From Pictodentalium vernedei (Eukaryota > Mollusca > Scaphopoda > Dentaliida > Dentaliidae), in the NCBI GenBank assembly GCA_031216915.1, contig CM062289.1, positions 62,255,741 through 62,319,740 on the forward strand: a stretch of 64,000 nt of DNA. The letters run 5' to 3'. This document shows, in pieces, positions 34,276-44,690 of the stretch. The number at the start of each line of letters is the position of its first letter. Within the stretch, counting starts at the first letter, position 1. The position numbers and the translations under genes are program-made. Under the pieces are notes generated by a model. That model made no database searches, was not told the origin of the DNA, and saw only the letters and a list, made by a program, of their open reading frames with translations.

Positions 34276-34898
34276 CAGTAAAACCTGTCTTGAGAGACCA
34301 CTGTCTTGAGAGACCACCTGTCTTGAGAGACCACCTGTGTTGAGAGACCACATCTACAAGGCACCGATTGGTTTTACTCTATAATGGACCTGCTATGGGA
34401 GACCACCTGTCTTGAGAGACCACCTGTCTTGAGAGACCACTGTGACCTGGTACCAACTTGTATTTTTATGCCATAATGGACCTGTCTTGAGAGACCGCAC
34501 CTTTGAAGGCTAAAACCATGACAAAAACTTTTTACCTGTTCTGGAATTGGAAAATCTATTGTGGTTATACTAACATAATTAAAAGCTCTTAATTGGGTTT
34601 CAATTGCTAACTCATTACAGATTGAGATGTTTTTATAAGACCCCTGTGAAAAGATTAGGATTATTGCTGAATAAACAATTTCATACATACCTGAAATGTG
34701 ACAGATAGGAATAAAAATAAATTTGTGTTGAAAATCTTTTTGTAACTGCTCTTACGAATGTAAAGATTCGTGCATTCCATACTCTCCCCCACACACACAG
34801 CAGATACCACAAGGATACGCAACTAAAAAGGTACTACTTTTATCTTTACAGTTTACATATTCTAATGAAAACTAATTCTACCTTCTTCTTTTAAGCAG

Positions 34899-34986
34899 GT
34901 ACACAGAAGATGTTTTTGACCAGCACCCCAATAACCGCTACAGACAGTCTAACCGTTATGGAAATAGTCACTCCCATGGTTCCTGA
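34899..34986 (+). CDS. Possible terminal exon, unknown protein
   Basis: A pyrimidine-rich tract ends in the acceptor-like ttttaagcag (34889-34898). It is followed by 28 codons ending at a TGA (34984-34986). The peptide is polar and tyrosine/asparagine/arginine-rich, for example YTEDVFDQHPNNRYRQSNRY. Nothing identifies a family. It sits inside the pogo-like element, so it may be captured host sequence or chance. I keep it only because the splice context and composition look better than background. Confidence 0.2.
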
Positions 34987-35571
34987 ACATCCTCTGCTCC
35001 ATCCCTAAAAGTGGTCAACCACTTTAAGGGAGGCGAGCGTTGGTCCTGCGTCCCGCCTCTGCCACTTTTTGTAAGCGCATTGCGCATCTTTTTGTCCCAC
35101 CCCAATAGGATTACAATGCAGGCCTGCCCCCGAACCAGGGAAGTTCGGGTCTTCTTCTTGGTGGTCCCCGAAAGGGGTCATTGCTGTTTTCGTCCAAAGA
35201 GTCCAACCAAACAGAGACAGCCTGAGGCAGATTATAGTTGCCAGTGATGGCCATCACTCACAATCATCCTCGAAGCGGCAGACTATACTTGCCCGAAAAT
35301 CCAGATCGACTGCACCCTCGGGGAGAGGTAGTACCTTTGTGAGAGGACACAACCTCTCACACTGGTCCTCACCCAAGGGTTCAACCGACATCAGCCAAGA
35401 GACCATCACGATGCAACTGGTGACACGGCCGAGTATCCGAAGCAGTTCCTCCTTCAACACGCCTAGACATGTGAGAACGAATCACCTACAGTCAACGAGG
35501 GTCGAAAGGAGCTTGTCCCCCATACCGTCCCTGCACGCCTTTGGCGCGCGAAATCATTCCTTTCACGACCT

Positions 35572-35712
35572 GTTTTGTAACAAATTGAAATGGACTGTTA
35601 TAAAAATTATACAAATAAATTAGTGTTGAAAATCTTCAATGAAGATTTTCAATACTAATTTATTTTTATAATTTTTATAACAGTCCATTTCAATTTGTTA
35701 CAAAAACTTCAT
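35572..35712. repeat. Near-perfect 140-bp palindrome
   Basis: The arms 'ttttgtaacaaattgaaatg' and 'catttcaatttgttacaaaa' enclose 'ggactgttataaaaatt' and a centre at 35640 (ttcaatgaagattttc). The arms carry only a few mismatches. The palindrome lies inside the 34276-35885 element near its right end and might be a separate small foldback insertion. Confidence 0.85.
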
Positions 35713-36141
35713 AAAAAAGAACAACTACAAATTAATTACAAAAATCCATTCTTCTCCATTTCTGAATTTTGTGGTTGGTTATTCACTGACTTGAGAAAAC
35801 CTGAAACCTGTTATGAGAGACCACCTGTCTTGAGAGACCACTTTTGTGTGGCCCAGAGGGTGGTCTCTCAAGACAGGTTCTACTGTACATTGACAATCCC
35901 ATTAATGCGAGATAAAGTCAAAATTGCATTACACTTTTTAATTTCACTATCCAGGGATGTCATTTTTAGAAATGAATCACTATGCCTCTGTTTCATAATA
36001 TTATAATTTTGTTGTTGTCGAAACATAAAATATTAAACTGGATAAATAGGTTTCAAAACAAAAATATATCTACACAGACATTAATTGTACTTGTCATACT
36101 TGTGTTTCTACGAAAATATCATTTGCTTGAAGGTAGAGTAC

Positions 36142-36703
36142 TAGAGCTGTAGGTTAAACGAAACCGAACCAAGGTTTTTAGGTTGTTTTTTTTAAACCGA
36201 AACCGAAACCGTCGACATCCCGTAATCTAAGGTTTTTCGTTTTTTATTAAATACTCTCTTGCTGCAGAAATTCACAGAATGTAGCCATCCCAGAGTAGTG
36301 AGAATACCCAGACACTGCCGATGGCAGTGTCTGGGTACTCTCACTACTCTGGGAAGGCTACATTCTGTGAATTTCTGACTTTTCAGTTTAGTTGTGTTTG
36401 CAGCTTTCCTCAAGTTGCGTGTAGGTGTCAGACCTCGAAAAATGGCCAAGCACAATAAAAGTTCTGTATATTTATGTAATTATTATATTGGCCTTCCTGA
36501 TTCTTCATGTATTATAGCTTATTTCGGACATTCATTGAGTTTCTCTCAATTTCACTGCCATTCAGTTATGACTCCGGACATAAGAATGAGTTTTATTGAA
36601 TTTTATTTGGCCTCATGAACAAACCGAAAACCAAACCGAACCGAGGTTTTACTCCACCTGAAAAACCGAAACCGAACAAGAAATTTAAAAACCTACAGCT
36701 CTA
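36142..36703 (+). mobile_element. hAT-like MITE with poly-'aaccg' subtermini, copy 1
   Basis: The left end tagagctgtaggttaaacg and right end aaaacctacagctcta are inverted. Multiple 'ccgaaacc' or 'ggtttcgg' subterminal motifs and a central hairpin (cccagagtagtgaga ... tctcactactctggg, 36290-36355) follow. The other copy, in opposite orientation, is 55976-56535, with 7 of 8 matching flanking bases. No target duplication is clear here. The small plus-strand frame 36394-36618 is antisense to a frame in the other copy only because the element is shared. Confidence 0.8.
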
Positions 36704-36763
36704 CTTGAAAGCCGAACTATGTTTATGACAACTTCCTGTTTCCATTTCCTCGTTTGTCTGTTA

Positions 36764-36965
36764 CCCAAATGATTTCAAAATAAGAGAACAACGCTTTTGT
36801 TCATCTTCAGTGAAATTTGGGAACATTGTAACATTAACTTCTTTGAAATTGTATTCAGTGTAAAATCGATCAACACCAATCCTATCAGTTAAGCCTTGTA
36901 ACATGAAGTTGGTGCCACCAAAATTGCAGGTCAGCATTGTACCCACAAACATAAACATTCCCTCA
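36764..36965 (-). CDS. Possible coding exon, unknown protein
   Basis: The minus-strand frame contains GMFMFVGTMLTCNFGGTNFM and EVNVTMFPNFTEDEQKRC, a composition more protein-like than its neighbours. A donor-like GTAACA follows in frame at the low end. The upstream acceptor is weak (accatgag). I do not recognise the family. It could be an exon, an old retrocopy piece or chance. It borders a tRNA-like SINE region at 36966. Confidence 0.25.
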
Positions 36966-37345
36966 TGGTTAGAAGTGTAGTGGTTAAGGTATATTAAATC
37001 GGTCACTCTGTGTGCTAGAGGTTGATGGTTGGAGCCTCAGCTCCCACACTTCTCTCTTGATCTGTTACATCGGTGCTGTTGACCAGCCCTCGGCAGTTGG
37101 TGTTGTGGATGCTGTGATAGTGCATGGCAGATGTTTTGACCACTCTGAGGTGGATTCTGGGGTGAGATTCACGGTGGGTGAATCTCAAAGAACGGGGGAG
37201 TTGTGGTTGAAGTATAAGGGCCATTTACCGACCAGCCTGGTTGATCCAGATCTCATAGTCTTGTGGTAAACCGGTCACTTTGTGTGCTGGAGATCAACAG
37301 TTTGGGCATAGGCTCCCATACTTCTCTCTCGATCTGTTACAGAAG
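36966..37345 (+). repeat. tRNA-like repeat, two related units
   Basis: Two related units ('ggtcactctgtgtgctagag' at about 37002 and 'ggtcactttgtgtgctggag' at 37270) each end with 'ctcccacacttctctcttg' or 'ctcccatacttctctctcg' and then 'atctgttaca'. The start 'gtgtagtggttaaggta' resembles a tRNA A box, and 'ttgatggttggagcctc' a degenerate B box. The likely origin is a tRNA-derived SINE in tandem or a head-to-tail pair. No cloverleaf-competent tRNA gene is present. Confidence 0.4.
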
Positions 37346-37496
37346 CATAAGATTACCAAAATGAGGCCCAAATACTTATGAAATTACAGATAAATGAAAT
37401 CATTAACCAAAATAATTGTGGTTTTGTTCATGCCTTTCATTGACTGCATATCAAATTGGATTCAAGCGGGGGGTGGGGGGGTGGGGGGGTGGGGTG

Positions 37497-37765
37497 GGGC
37501 TCAGTAGGTAGAGGTGCAGGCTGCAAGCTGAGAGGTCCTCAGTTCGAATCACACCTGCGGCAATCGTGTTATGTCCTTGGGCAAGACACTTCACCCCCAT
37601 TGCCCACATGGGGCCACGGTGACTCTCACATGTGTACTAAGGCGCACTGCACGTCGATGGTGCATCTGTCTTCAACCAATGCTAACCCTGCTTGTGTGGA
37701 GTTAGTATGTTGGGGAGCTTACAGTTGCTTGCCGTTGCTTGGTGGTTCTCTCCGGGTTGTTCTGA
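37497..37765 (+). mobile_element. tRNA-headed SINE sharing the body of the 5S-headed family
   Basis: The head (37497-37555) reads like a tRNA: ctcagtaggtagagg (A box region) and ctcagttcgaatc (B box). From 'gttatgtccttgggcaagac' on, the body matches the 5S-headed SINEs, including 'actgcacgtcgatggtgc', 'cttcaaccaat' and 'ttctctccgggt'. The 3' tail is missing, and sequence after 37765 belongs to another repeat. A G-run precedes the head. Confidence 0.8.
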
Positions 37766-37774
37766 TGAAATATT

Positions 37775-37975
37775 TTATTATCAGTTCTGGTGCGAATACG
37801 GTAGCAGACTTCCAGGAACCAGTGGTGCCTACAGTCGACTCTACGAGTTGATTACATATGTGTATCGTGTTCTATACATCCCAACCTTCATTTTGATGTA
37901 TAATTTGTGTATATTTAATCTGAATTTAAGGAATATGTGAGGTGAGAATTTCAAAATAAACAAAATTCCATTACT
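37775..37975 (+). repeat. Dispersed repeat, second copy of 33575-33778
   Basis: 'atcagttctggtgcgaatac', 'gcagacttccaggaacc', 'gatgtataatttgtgtat' and 'aaataaacaaaattcc' parallel 33575-33778. The copies look equally diverged and have no visible ends. They may be pieces of an uncatalogued element. Confidence 0.65.
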
Positions 37976-39127
37976 TATATAGGCCCTTAACAATCAGTGC
38001 ATTATGCAGGACACGAAAATAGGCGAACGTAAATTTAAAATCTAAATTTTTCATTATCGGACACCGACCAAATATTATTATCTTCATGAAATACAAGGCA
38101 AAGTGCGTCTCTATTCAAGGCGCTACTCTCCAGTAGCTGACAGTTGTTTTAGGAGTTGTTTTTGACGTTACATTAAATACCACAACCGCTCCGTGTCGGT
38201 TCCGTTCGGGCATTGAATACGGGGGTACGGGACCATTCGCCCCTGGGCCAACTCGCCCCCTAGGGGCGAGTTGGCCCGATTTTGGGGGCGAGTTGGCCCA
38301 CTTCGAAAATTATCGTTATTTATTTATTTTTTTTTATTTGAATTAAATTGAATTATTTTACATTTCCAGTTCGTTTTCTGAATTAGTAATCCCAATTATA
38401 TCAGATTTCCTTTTAATCATCAGCTTCACAGACTTAGTACATTCCAACACAAATAAATTTTACAGTATGACTGAAACATACTCCAATCAAGCAGCACAGT
38501 TGCAATGTAAACATAACAGATGAGTAATCTGAACAAAAACATGTCATCAGATTAACGCTTTGGCGGTACTCACTTTGTTATTGATTCCTTTGATTTGAAA
38601 ATAATTTTACGTTGTGGAGTAAGTGATACTCATTAATATTATTGGTATATCCAATATGGGGGTATCGGGTACTGCGTTAAAAAGAAGGTATTTGACAGAA
38701 TAAGAGTGAACATGTAGATGTGTTCCCGTGTTTTATAGTGACTGGAAAAGACCCGCTCCCGTTGACTCAACCACCTTCGGAATCCAAGATAATAATAACT
38801 GAGAGATTTTTTTTTAAATAAACAAAATTATTTTTGAAATCGCGCGTTGTTACTCATTTCTCAACACCCATCATGACCAATCCTCATTATTCCATCCGGG
38901 GGCGAGTTGATGATTCGGACCCTGACTGGGAGGATTCGGACCTGGGAGAAATCGGACCCTGGGGACCCTGACTGGGGGATTCGGACCCCGACTGGTGGAT
39001 TCGGACCCCGGATAATATTATTTTAGGCTGTTGCAAAATGCTGCTCAAGATGAGAATTAAAAAACAGATCCTCAAGTGAGCCTAAAATGCTCACAGGTCT
39101 GGCCTAAGTTGTCAGTATAAGAATGAT
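37976..39127. other. Non-coding stretch with an exact palindrome
   Basis: No gene is seen. 38245-38277 is an exact palindrome (gggccaactcgccccc / ggggcgagttggccc) followed by a further 'gggggcgagttggccc' (38283-38299). 38897-39010 has 'gggggcgagttgatgattc' and repeats of 'gattcggacc'. These could be two ends of one foldback-like element (about 38222-38930) containing A+T-rich filler. Confidence 0.5.
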
Positions 39128-39442
39128 GGTTGTTTCGGCACCGAGTCGTTTCGGCACTTGGTCAAGTCGTTTCGGCAACCACTTCAGGTCGAACCGGCAC
39201 CGAGTCATTTCGGCACATGGCCAAGTCGTTTCGGCTGGTTATGGGTCGTTCCTACTGAGTCGTTTCGTACCTAAAAAGGAACGAAACGACTCGGGTAATT
39301 TTCACTTCTATTTTTCTAAATTTTTATTCGAACGTTTCAGGCATAGTTTTTAACTTTAAAAATATCAATATAACATATAGATTTTTAAAGAACATTATGC
39401 CTAAAACGGTAATTTCAGTGAAAACTTTGAACGACCCGGGGG

Positions 39443-40778
39443 AGGTTGTCACTAAAAAGTGTACTCCGACCCCGACCCCGACTCCGAAATTACCGACTCC
39501 AAAAATATTTCTTTTTACAACTCTTTTATTAATGGATCAATTACATTGAAATTCAGCATAAATGTAGGCCTACATAATTATATGTAGTAAATATACAATC
39601 ATATAAATGTTACAAAAAAATTATAATTTTCATTAAATTGACTTTTATATAGTCTTGGCTCACTAAAAAGTGTACTCGGCGATTTCAACGAAATTTCATT
39701 CTTCCATTCATATAATACATTCTTCCAGATAATTTGTTGCAGTATTAAGAATATATTCGTATTTTACGATGTCAAAAGCAAGTTTTAGAATCAGTTTTGA
39801 AATTAATCGTGCTTAAAATGGACACTTATTCGAAGATAAGAATCGCCGACTCAAGCTTCATTTGAGGTTGCATGTAAAATTCAAACTTGCAATTGGCGGA
39901 TCAATAGTAAGAGGTTTTCCAGGATTGTGGTAAGTGACGCAGATAAGGAAATTGTTTTACGGCAATTAAGTTTAACACCTGTCAGGAGCAGGGAAGGGGG
40001 TAATTTTTTTCGCTAAGAATTTGGACCCTAAGGTTGTAAAATAATTTCCAGTGCTATATATCTCTGAAGGCATATAGCATCGGGAATTATATTATAACGA
40101 TAGAGTCTATAGCACCTGTCACTTATGTTTATTGAATAAAATTATCAAAGACGAACAGAATATTGAGCATTAAAATGTTGTTGCTACAGCCTGGCACACA
40201 CAAGACATAAATTTCACTGAGAAAAAGAAGGCTCCAACAAACTACCTATTAAAAAATCACTTTCAACGCCTTCTCTCGCATGTTAACTGCGTCACTTACC
40301 ACAATCCGGGAAAACCTATGACTATTGATCCGCCAATTGCAAGTTTGAATTTTACATGCAACCTCAAATGAAGCCGGAGTCGGTGATTCTCATCTTCGAG
40401 TAAATTTTCATTTTAAGCACGATTAATTTCAGAATTGATTACAAAACCTGTTTAGACATCGTAAAATACCAATATATTCTTAATACTGCAACAAATTAGC
40501 TGGAAGAATGTATTATATGAATAAGAGAATGAAATTTCGTTGAAATCGCCGAGTACACTTTTTAGTGAGTCAAAACTCAATAAAAGTCAATTTAATGAAA
40601 ATTATAATTTTTTTCTAACATTTATATGTTTGTATGTTTACTACACATAATTATGTACATTTATTTTGAATTTCAGTGTAACTGATCCATTAATAAAAGA
40701 GTTGTAAAAAGAAATACTTTTGGAGTCGGTAATTTCGGAGTCGGAGTCGGGGTCGGAGAACACTTTTCAGTGACAACC
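39443..40778. mobile_element. Long-TIR foldback element A with perfect 8-bp TSD (1.34 kb)
   Basis: The octamer cccggggg occurs at 39435-39442 and 40779-40786. The ends aggttgtcactaaaaagtgt and acacttttcagtgacaacc are inverse, and the arms run about 520 bp each (39443-39965 and 40255-40778) around a 290-bp loop. The arms include 'cactaaaaagtgtactc' twice and 'gactccgaaattaccgactc'. No transposase. The termini resemble those of element B (41138). Confidence 0.9.
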
Positions 40779-41620
40779 CCCGGGGGACAAAAGGAAATGG
40801 AACGAAACGACCCGTCACCTTTCGGCTCCTAGGGAATTCATTTTACTGTGGACAAAAAAAAACAATAAAACATTTCTGATAACAAACTTTATTTTAACAG
40901 ACTTTATTACAGTATGGAACAATAACAATTAATAAATAACATTTACATTACCACAAAAGAAATAATAAGATTGATATGGCATGTAGGAATATTAGAACTT
41001 TTTGATCAAAGGGCAAGTGTGTTGAATAATTCTCGGATTTGAACGCTTTTGACGTGCAGATATTTTGAAGTCACGTGAATATTGTTACCACTAACAGGGA
41101 AGAACATTCAAGTGACTTCAAAATAACTGCCAGTCAAGGGACACACTAAAAAGTGTAGTCCGTGTCCGTGTCCGTGTCGGAGAAAAAGTGTAGTCGGGAA
41201 TTAAATTATCATTTTCTCACTTATTTGTTGGTCATTTTCTATGAAATTTGGAAAGTATACTCAGGGGACGATACAAAATATATATGCCAAAAAAGAAGTT
41301 TGTACGATGTTATTTTACGATGTTAGAAGACATTTTCTCTTTCAAACACACTAAAAAGTGTAGCTGACTCGGCGCCGTATTAGCTTTTTAATTGGCTTTC
41401 GCTGTGTTGACACACCGTTGCGGGCTGATTATCCTGGTTCTTTTTATGATTATAAGGAGATTAATGGGGTGTAGATTTGATTGATTGATTTTCTTTCATT
41501 GATTTTTTCCATTTACATGGAGTAAAGTACAAGAGTAAGAATATAATTCTATAAAGAATTATAAAGATTATTTCCCAGAAGATTGTGTTAAATGTCCGTG
41601 GTGGGTAGTTACACGTTCAC

Positions 41621-41626
<6 letters not shown>

Positions 41627-41661
<35 letters not shown>
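41627..41661. repeat. (CT)n microsatellite
   Basis: An uninterrupted CT dinucleotide run of about 17 repeats lies in the left arm of foldback B. It is absent from the matching position of the right arm, so it grew or was inserted after the arms formed. Confidence 0.95.
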
Positions 41662-41663
<2 letters not shown>

Positions 41664-42419
41664 ATTTGCTAGTTGACCAAGTGCTTCTCCTACATTTTCC
41701 CGAAATTTGTTGATAATCGCGACACTTGACATTATTTGATGTCAAATGTTGGAATTATAAATAAGCAGGTGAATAAAATTCGTGTGCTTATTTCGGGTGG
41801 TTTTATAACATGATCGACACCTTTTATCTACTGTCGCAGACGAATCTAACAACAAAACACTCGGAACGACATCAAGTAAATTTACATTTGCTTTTCATAT
41901 AGATGTTTGTTATTTGTTCATGTTTGTGCTGTATGTCTATATATCTTTGTGAGTAGTATGTAATGTGGTTTTGAGGTAAAGGTTGGGGGACCCCGGTGGG
42001 GGACACCGGAAGTGACGTCATGTCACGTGACGTAGTGGCGCCATGTTGTGTTGTCATGGTAACCCGCGTGAGCGGCCATCTGGTGACGTCATCTCCAAAG
42101 TGATACGTGATGTTAGTGCGCATGCGCAGCGCGTGTTGTTAGGGTGATACGTGTTTCCGTCGTCCATTTTGTATACTGGAGGCCGCCATCTTGGTTTCTA
42201 TGGTAGCACGTGATTGCTATGTTACCCAATTGTTCTGCAATAAGACGGGGTATGTTCGGAGGGTGTGTTCCTTTGTAGAAGAGTAAATCTAATTACCACA
42301 AACAACCCGACAATCCTTCCAAATCACCAAAATCCACCCGAAATCACCGAAATTGACTTTATTTCCCCAATTTATCAGCTTAGCACGTAGTGCTATAGTA
42401 CATATATATATTATGTGAA

Positions 42420-43150
42420 AAGGCACAATGTGACACAATATGCCCTATCACATAGGCACATGCTTTATGTGCCGATATGTGCTTATGTAAAAAGTCCTAA
42501 GGGCCAGCAAGAGACCTATAGGGATATGTACAGCCTATATAGTATCCTCAGATAAGTATCCTATAAAGGTATCCTCGATAGATATCCTCAATAGGTATCC
42601 TCAAATAATACAATACCAGGCCATAGGTATCCTCAAATACCCGTATGTGTCTATGTGATAGGGCATATTGTGTCACATTGTGACTTTTCACATAAGCACA
42701 TATGACAAAAAGGGATTCTCCAGTAGGTATCCTCGATAGGTATCCTCAAATAATACAATACCAGGTCATAGGTATCCTCAAATACCCGTATGTGTCTATT
42801 GATAGGGCATATTGTGTCACATTGTGACTTTTCACATAAGCATATATCGGCACATAAAGCATGTGCCTATGTGATAGGGCATATTGTGTCACATTGTGCC
42901 TTTTCACATAAGCACATATGACAAAAAGGGATTCTCCAGTAGGTATCCTCGATAGGTATCCTCAAATAATACAATACCAGGCCATAGGTATCCTCAAATA
43001 CCCGTATGTGCCTATGTGAAAAGTCACAATGTGTCACATTGTGCCTTGTCATATAAGCACATATCGGCACATAAAGCATGTGCCTATGTGATAGGGCATA
43101 TTGTGTCACATTGTGCCTTTTCACATAAGCACATATGACAAAAATGGGAT
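42420..43150. repeat. Tandem array in the loop of foldback B
   Basis: Two unit types alternate. One is 'ggtatcctcaaataatacaa' with 'taccaggccataggtatcc'. The other is 'tgtcacattgtgcc' with 'cacataagcacatat' and 'gatagggcatattg'. Blocks recur at about 42590-42715, 42730-42845, 42860-42975 and 43010-43140. The second unit also appears inverted at 42420-42480, which gives the array local palindromes. Confidence 0.8.
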
Positions 43151-44690
43151 TCCATAGCCACAGGTGTTTTGCAAAAAAATGGGATTCCATGGGATATGGC
43201 CATTGGATATAGTCTTTTGTTATACAGAAGGGAGATAACCCTGCATACAGGTTATGGGAAATCAAGAAATCTGATTGGTTAGTTATATAAATGAAACAAC
43301 AAGAGTACTTGGAATAGGGTCAGAACTAACAAGAATAGACCAGAAATTGCTAAATATAGTAATAATAAGTAAAGCTGTTCCAATTAATAGGCTCTTCTAC
43401 GCTACTGGAGTATACTCTAGAATAAAGGAACATGTCTAGGTAGACGTAAACTATTGCATATATAGATAGAAGCAGAGAATTCTGGGTAAATTTGTCCTAT
43501 AGCACTACGTGCTATTCTTAATAGGGGAAAAACGTCATGGGATAAGGATCCAAAAAGGGATTCTGGGAGAATTCTAATCCAGAAAATTACTCCTGTTCAA
43601 TCGAATGCACTCCCTTGTACCCCTTAGTACTATAGCACTACGTGCTAAGCTGATAAATTGGGGAAATAAAGTCAATTTCGGTGATTTCGGGTGGATTTTG
43701 GTGATTTGGAAGGATTGTCGGGTTGTTTGTGGTAATTAGATTTACTCTTCTACAAAGGAACACACCCTCCGGACATACCACGTCTTAATGCAGAACAATT
43801 GGGTAACATAGCAATCACGTGCTACCATAGAAACCAAGATGGCGGCCTTACCATGACAACACAACATGGCGCCGCTTCGTCACGTGACATGACGTCACTT
43901 CCGGGGTCCCCCACCGGGGTCCCCCAACCTTTACCTCAAAACCACATTACATACTACTTTTGTGCTATGCTATATCTATTATGTCCTGTATTTATCCAAT
44001 AAAAATACTGAAAATTAAATTAATCGTTGTTTCTTTCATTCACACCCCACTAATCTCCTCATAATCATAAAAAGAACGAGGAAAATCAGCCCGCATCGCT
44101 GTGTCAACACAGCGTAAGCCAATTAATTAGCTAACACGGCGCCGAGTTGGCTACACTTTTTAGTGTGTTTGAAAGAGAAAATGTCTTCTAACATCGTAAA
44201 ATAACATCGTACAAACTTCTCTTTTGGCATATATATTTTGTATCGTCCCCTGAGTATACTTTCCGAATTTCATAGAAAACAACCAAAAATAAGTGAAATG
44301 ATAATTTAATTCCCGACTACACTTTTTTTCCGACACGGACACGGACACGGACACGGACTACACTTTTTTGTGTGTCCCCCCAGTCAATCGTTTGACTGAG
44401 CAAATCCGAGAAGTATTCAACATAAATACAAAATGATTTCCTTTGAACAACACATTTCTAAAGCACCGAAAATGGTAAACTGTGTTTTCCTGTGAAAACA
44501 TCGTTGGACGATAATCAATAATCAACAGAACAATTACCATCAAAAACACTTCCGAGATCAGGTGCCGAAACGGCTTGACTGAAGTGCCGAAACGACTTCA
44601 ACCGAGGTGCCGAAACGACCAGAGAACTGATGCCGAAACGACCCGGTGCCGAAACGACTTGACACCGTCAAATTCAAAAGAGATGAGTGT

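Larger units (their letters stand above)
34276..35885. mobile_element. pogo/Tigger-like TIR element (1.6 kb)
   Basis: The left terminus cagtaaaacctgtcttgaga and, from the right, cagtagaacctgtcttgaga are inverted repeats of at least 26 bp with one mismatch. They are bounded by TA (34274-34275, 35886-35887). Subterminal 'gagagaccacctgtctt' repeats follow at the left (34290-34500) and in part at the right (35815-35850). The cagtaRaacc start with TA target fits pogo-like elements. No transposase was found. The inside carries a perfect 140-bp palindrome (35572-35712) and a possible captured exon (34899-34986). Confidence 0.8.
41138..44379. mobile_element. Long-TIR foldback element B with perfect 8-bp TSD (3.24 kb)
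   Basis: The octamer ccagtcaa occurs at 41130-41137 and 44380-44387. The ends gggacacactaaaaagtgta and, from the right, ggggacacacaaaaaagtgt are inverse. Arms match in three blocks: 41138-41355 with 44155-44379, 41360-41480 with 44035-44150, and 41950-42405 with 43625-43960. The left arm holds a CT microsatellite (41627-41661) and the loop a tandem array (42540-43140). No coding frame of note. A diverged relative of the block at 41985-42175 lies at 57020-57200. Confidence 0.9.
39128..44667. mobile_element. Outer foldback element of the nest, repeats of 'tttcggca'
   Basis: The left end carries several 'gtcgtttcggca' repeats (39130-39240), and the right end carries the inverse 'tgccgaaacgac' repeats (44562-44660). 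Inner arms also match inverted: 'gttgaataattctcggattt' (41020-41040) against 'aaatccgagaagtattcaac' (44402-44422). Without the two insertions it would be about 0.95 kb. Inserted elements are 39443-40778 and 41138-44379. No coding capacity and no clear target duplication of its own. Confidence 0.75.

Noticed and set aside
34285-34500. CRISPR-like or satellite array of 'gagagaccacctgtctt'
   Set aside because: It is the subterminal repeat cluster of a TA-flanked pogo-like element, since it continues into the terminal inverted repeat.
37497-37555. A tRNA gene
   Set aside because: A and B boxes are present, but the sequence continues directly into the SINE body with no proper acceptor stem or 3' end.
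39130-39240. CRISPR-like array of tttcggca repeats with short spacers
   Set aside because: The repeats are short, degenerate and mirrored at the other end of a eukaryotic foldback element. No cas genes, and the genome is animal.
42867-43265. 132-codon minus-strand frame with repeated HRHM/CAYMTRHNVTH peptides
   Set aside because: It is a by-product of the tandem array in the loop of foldback B.
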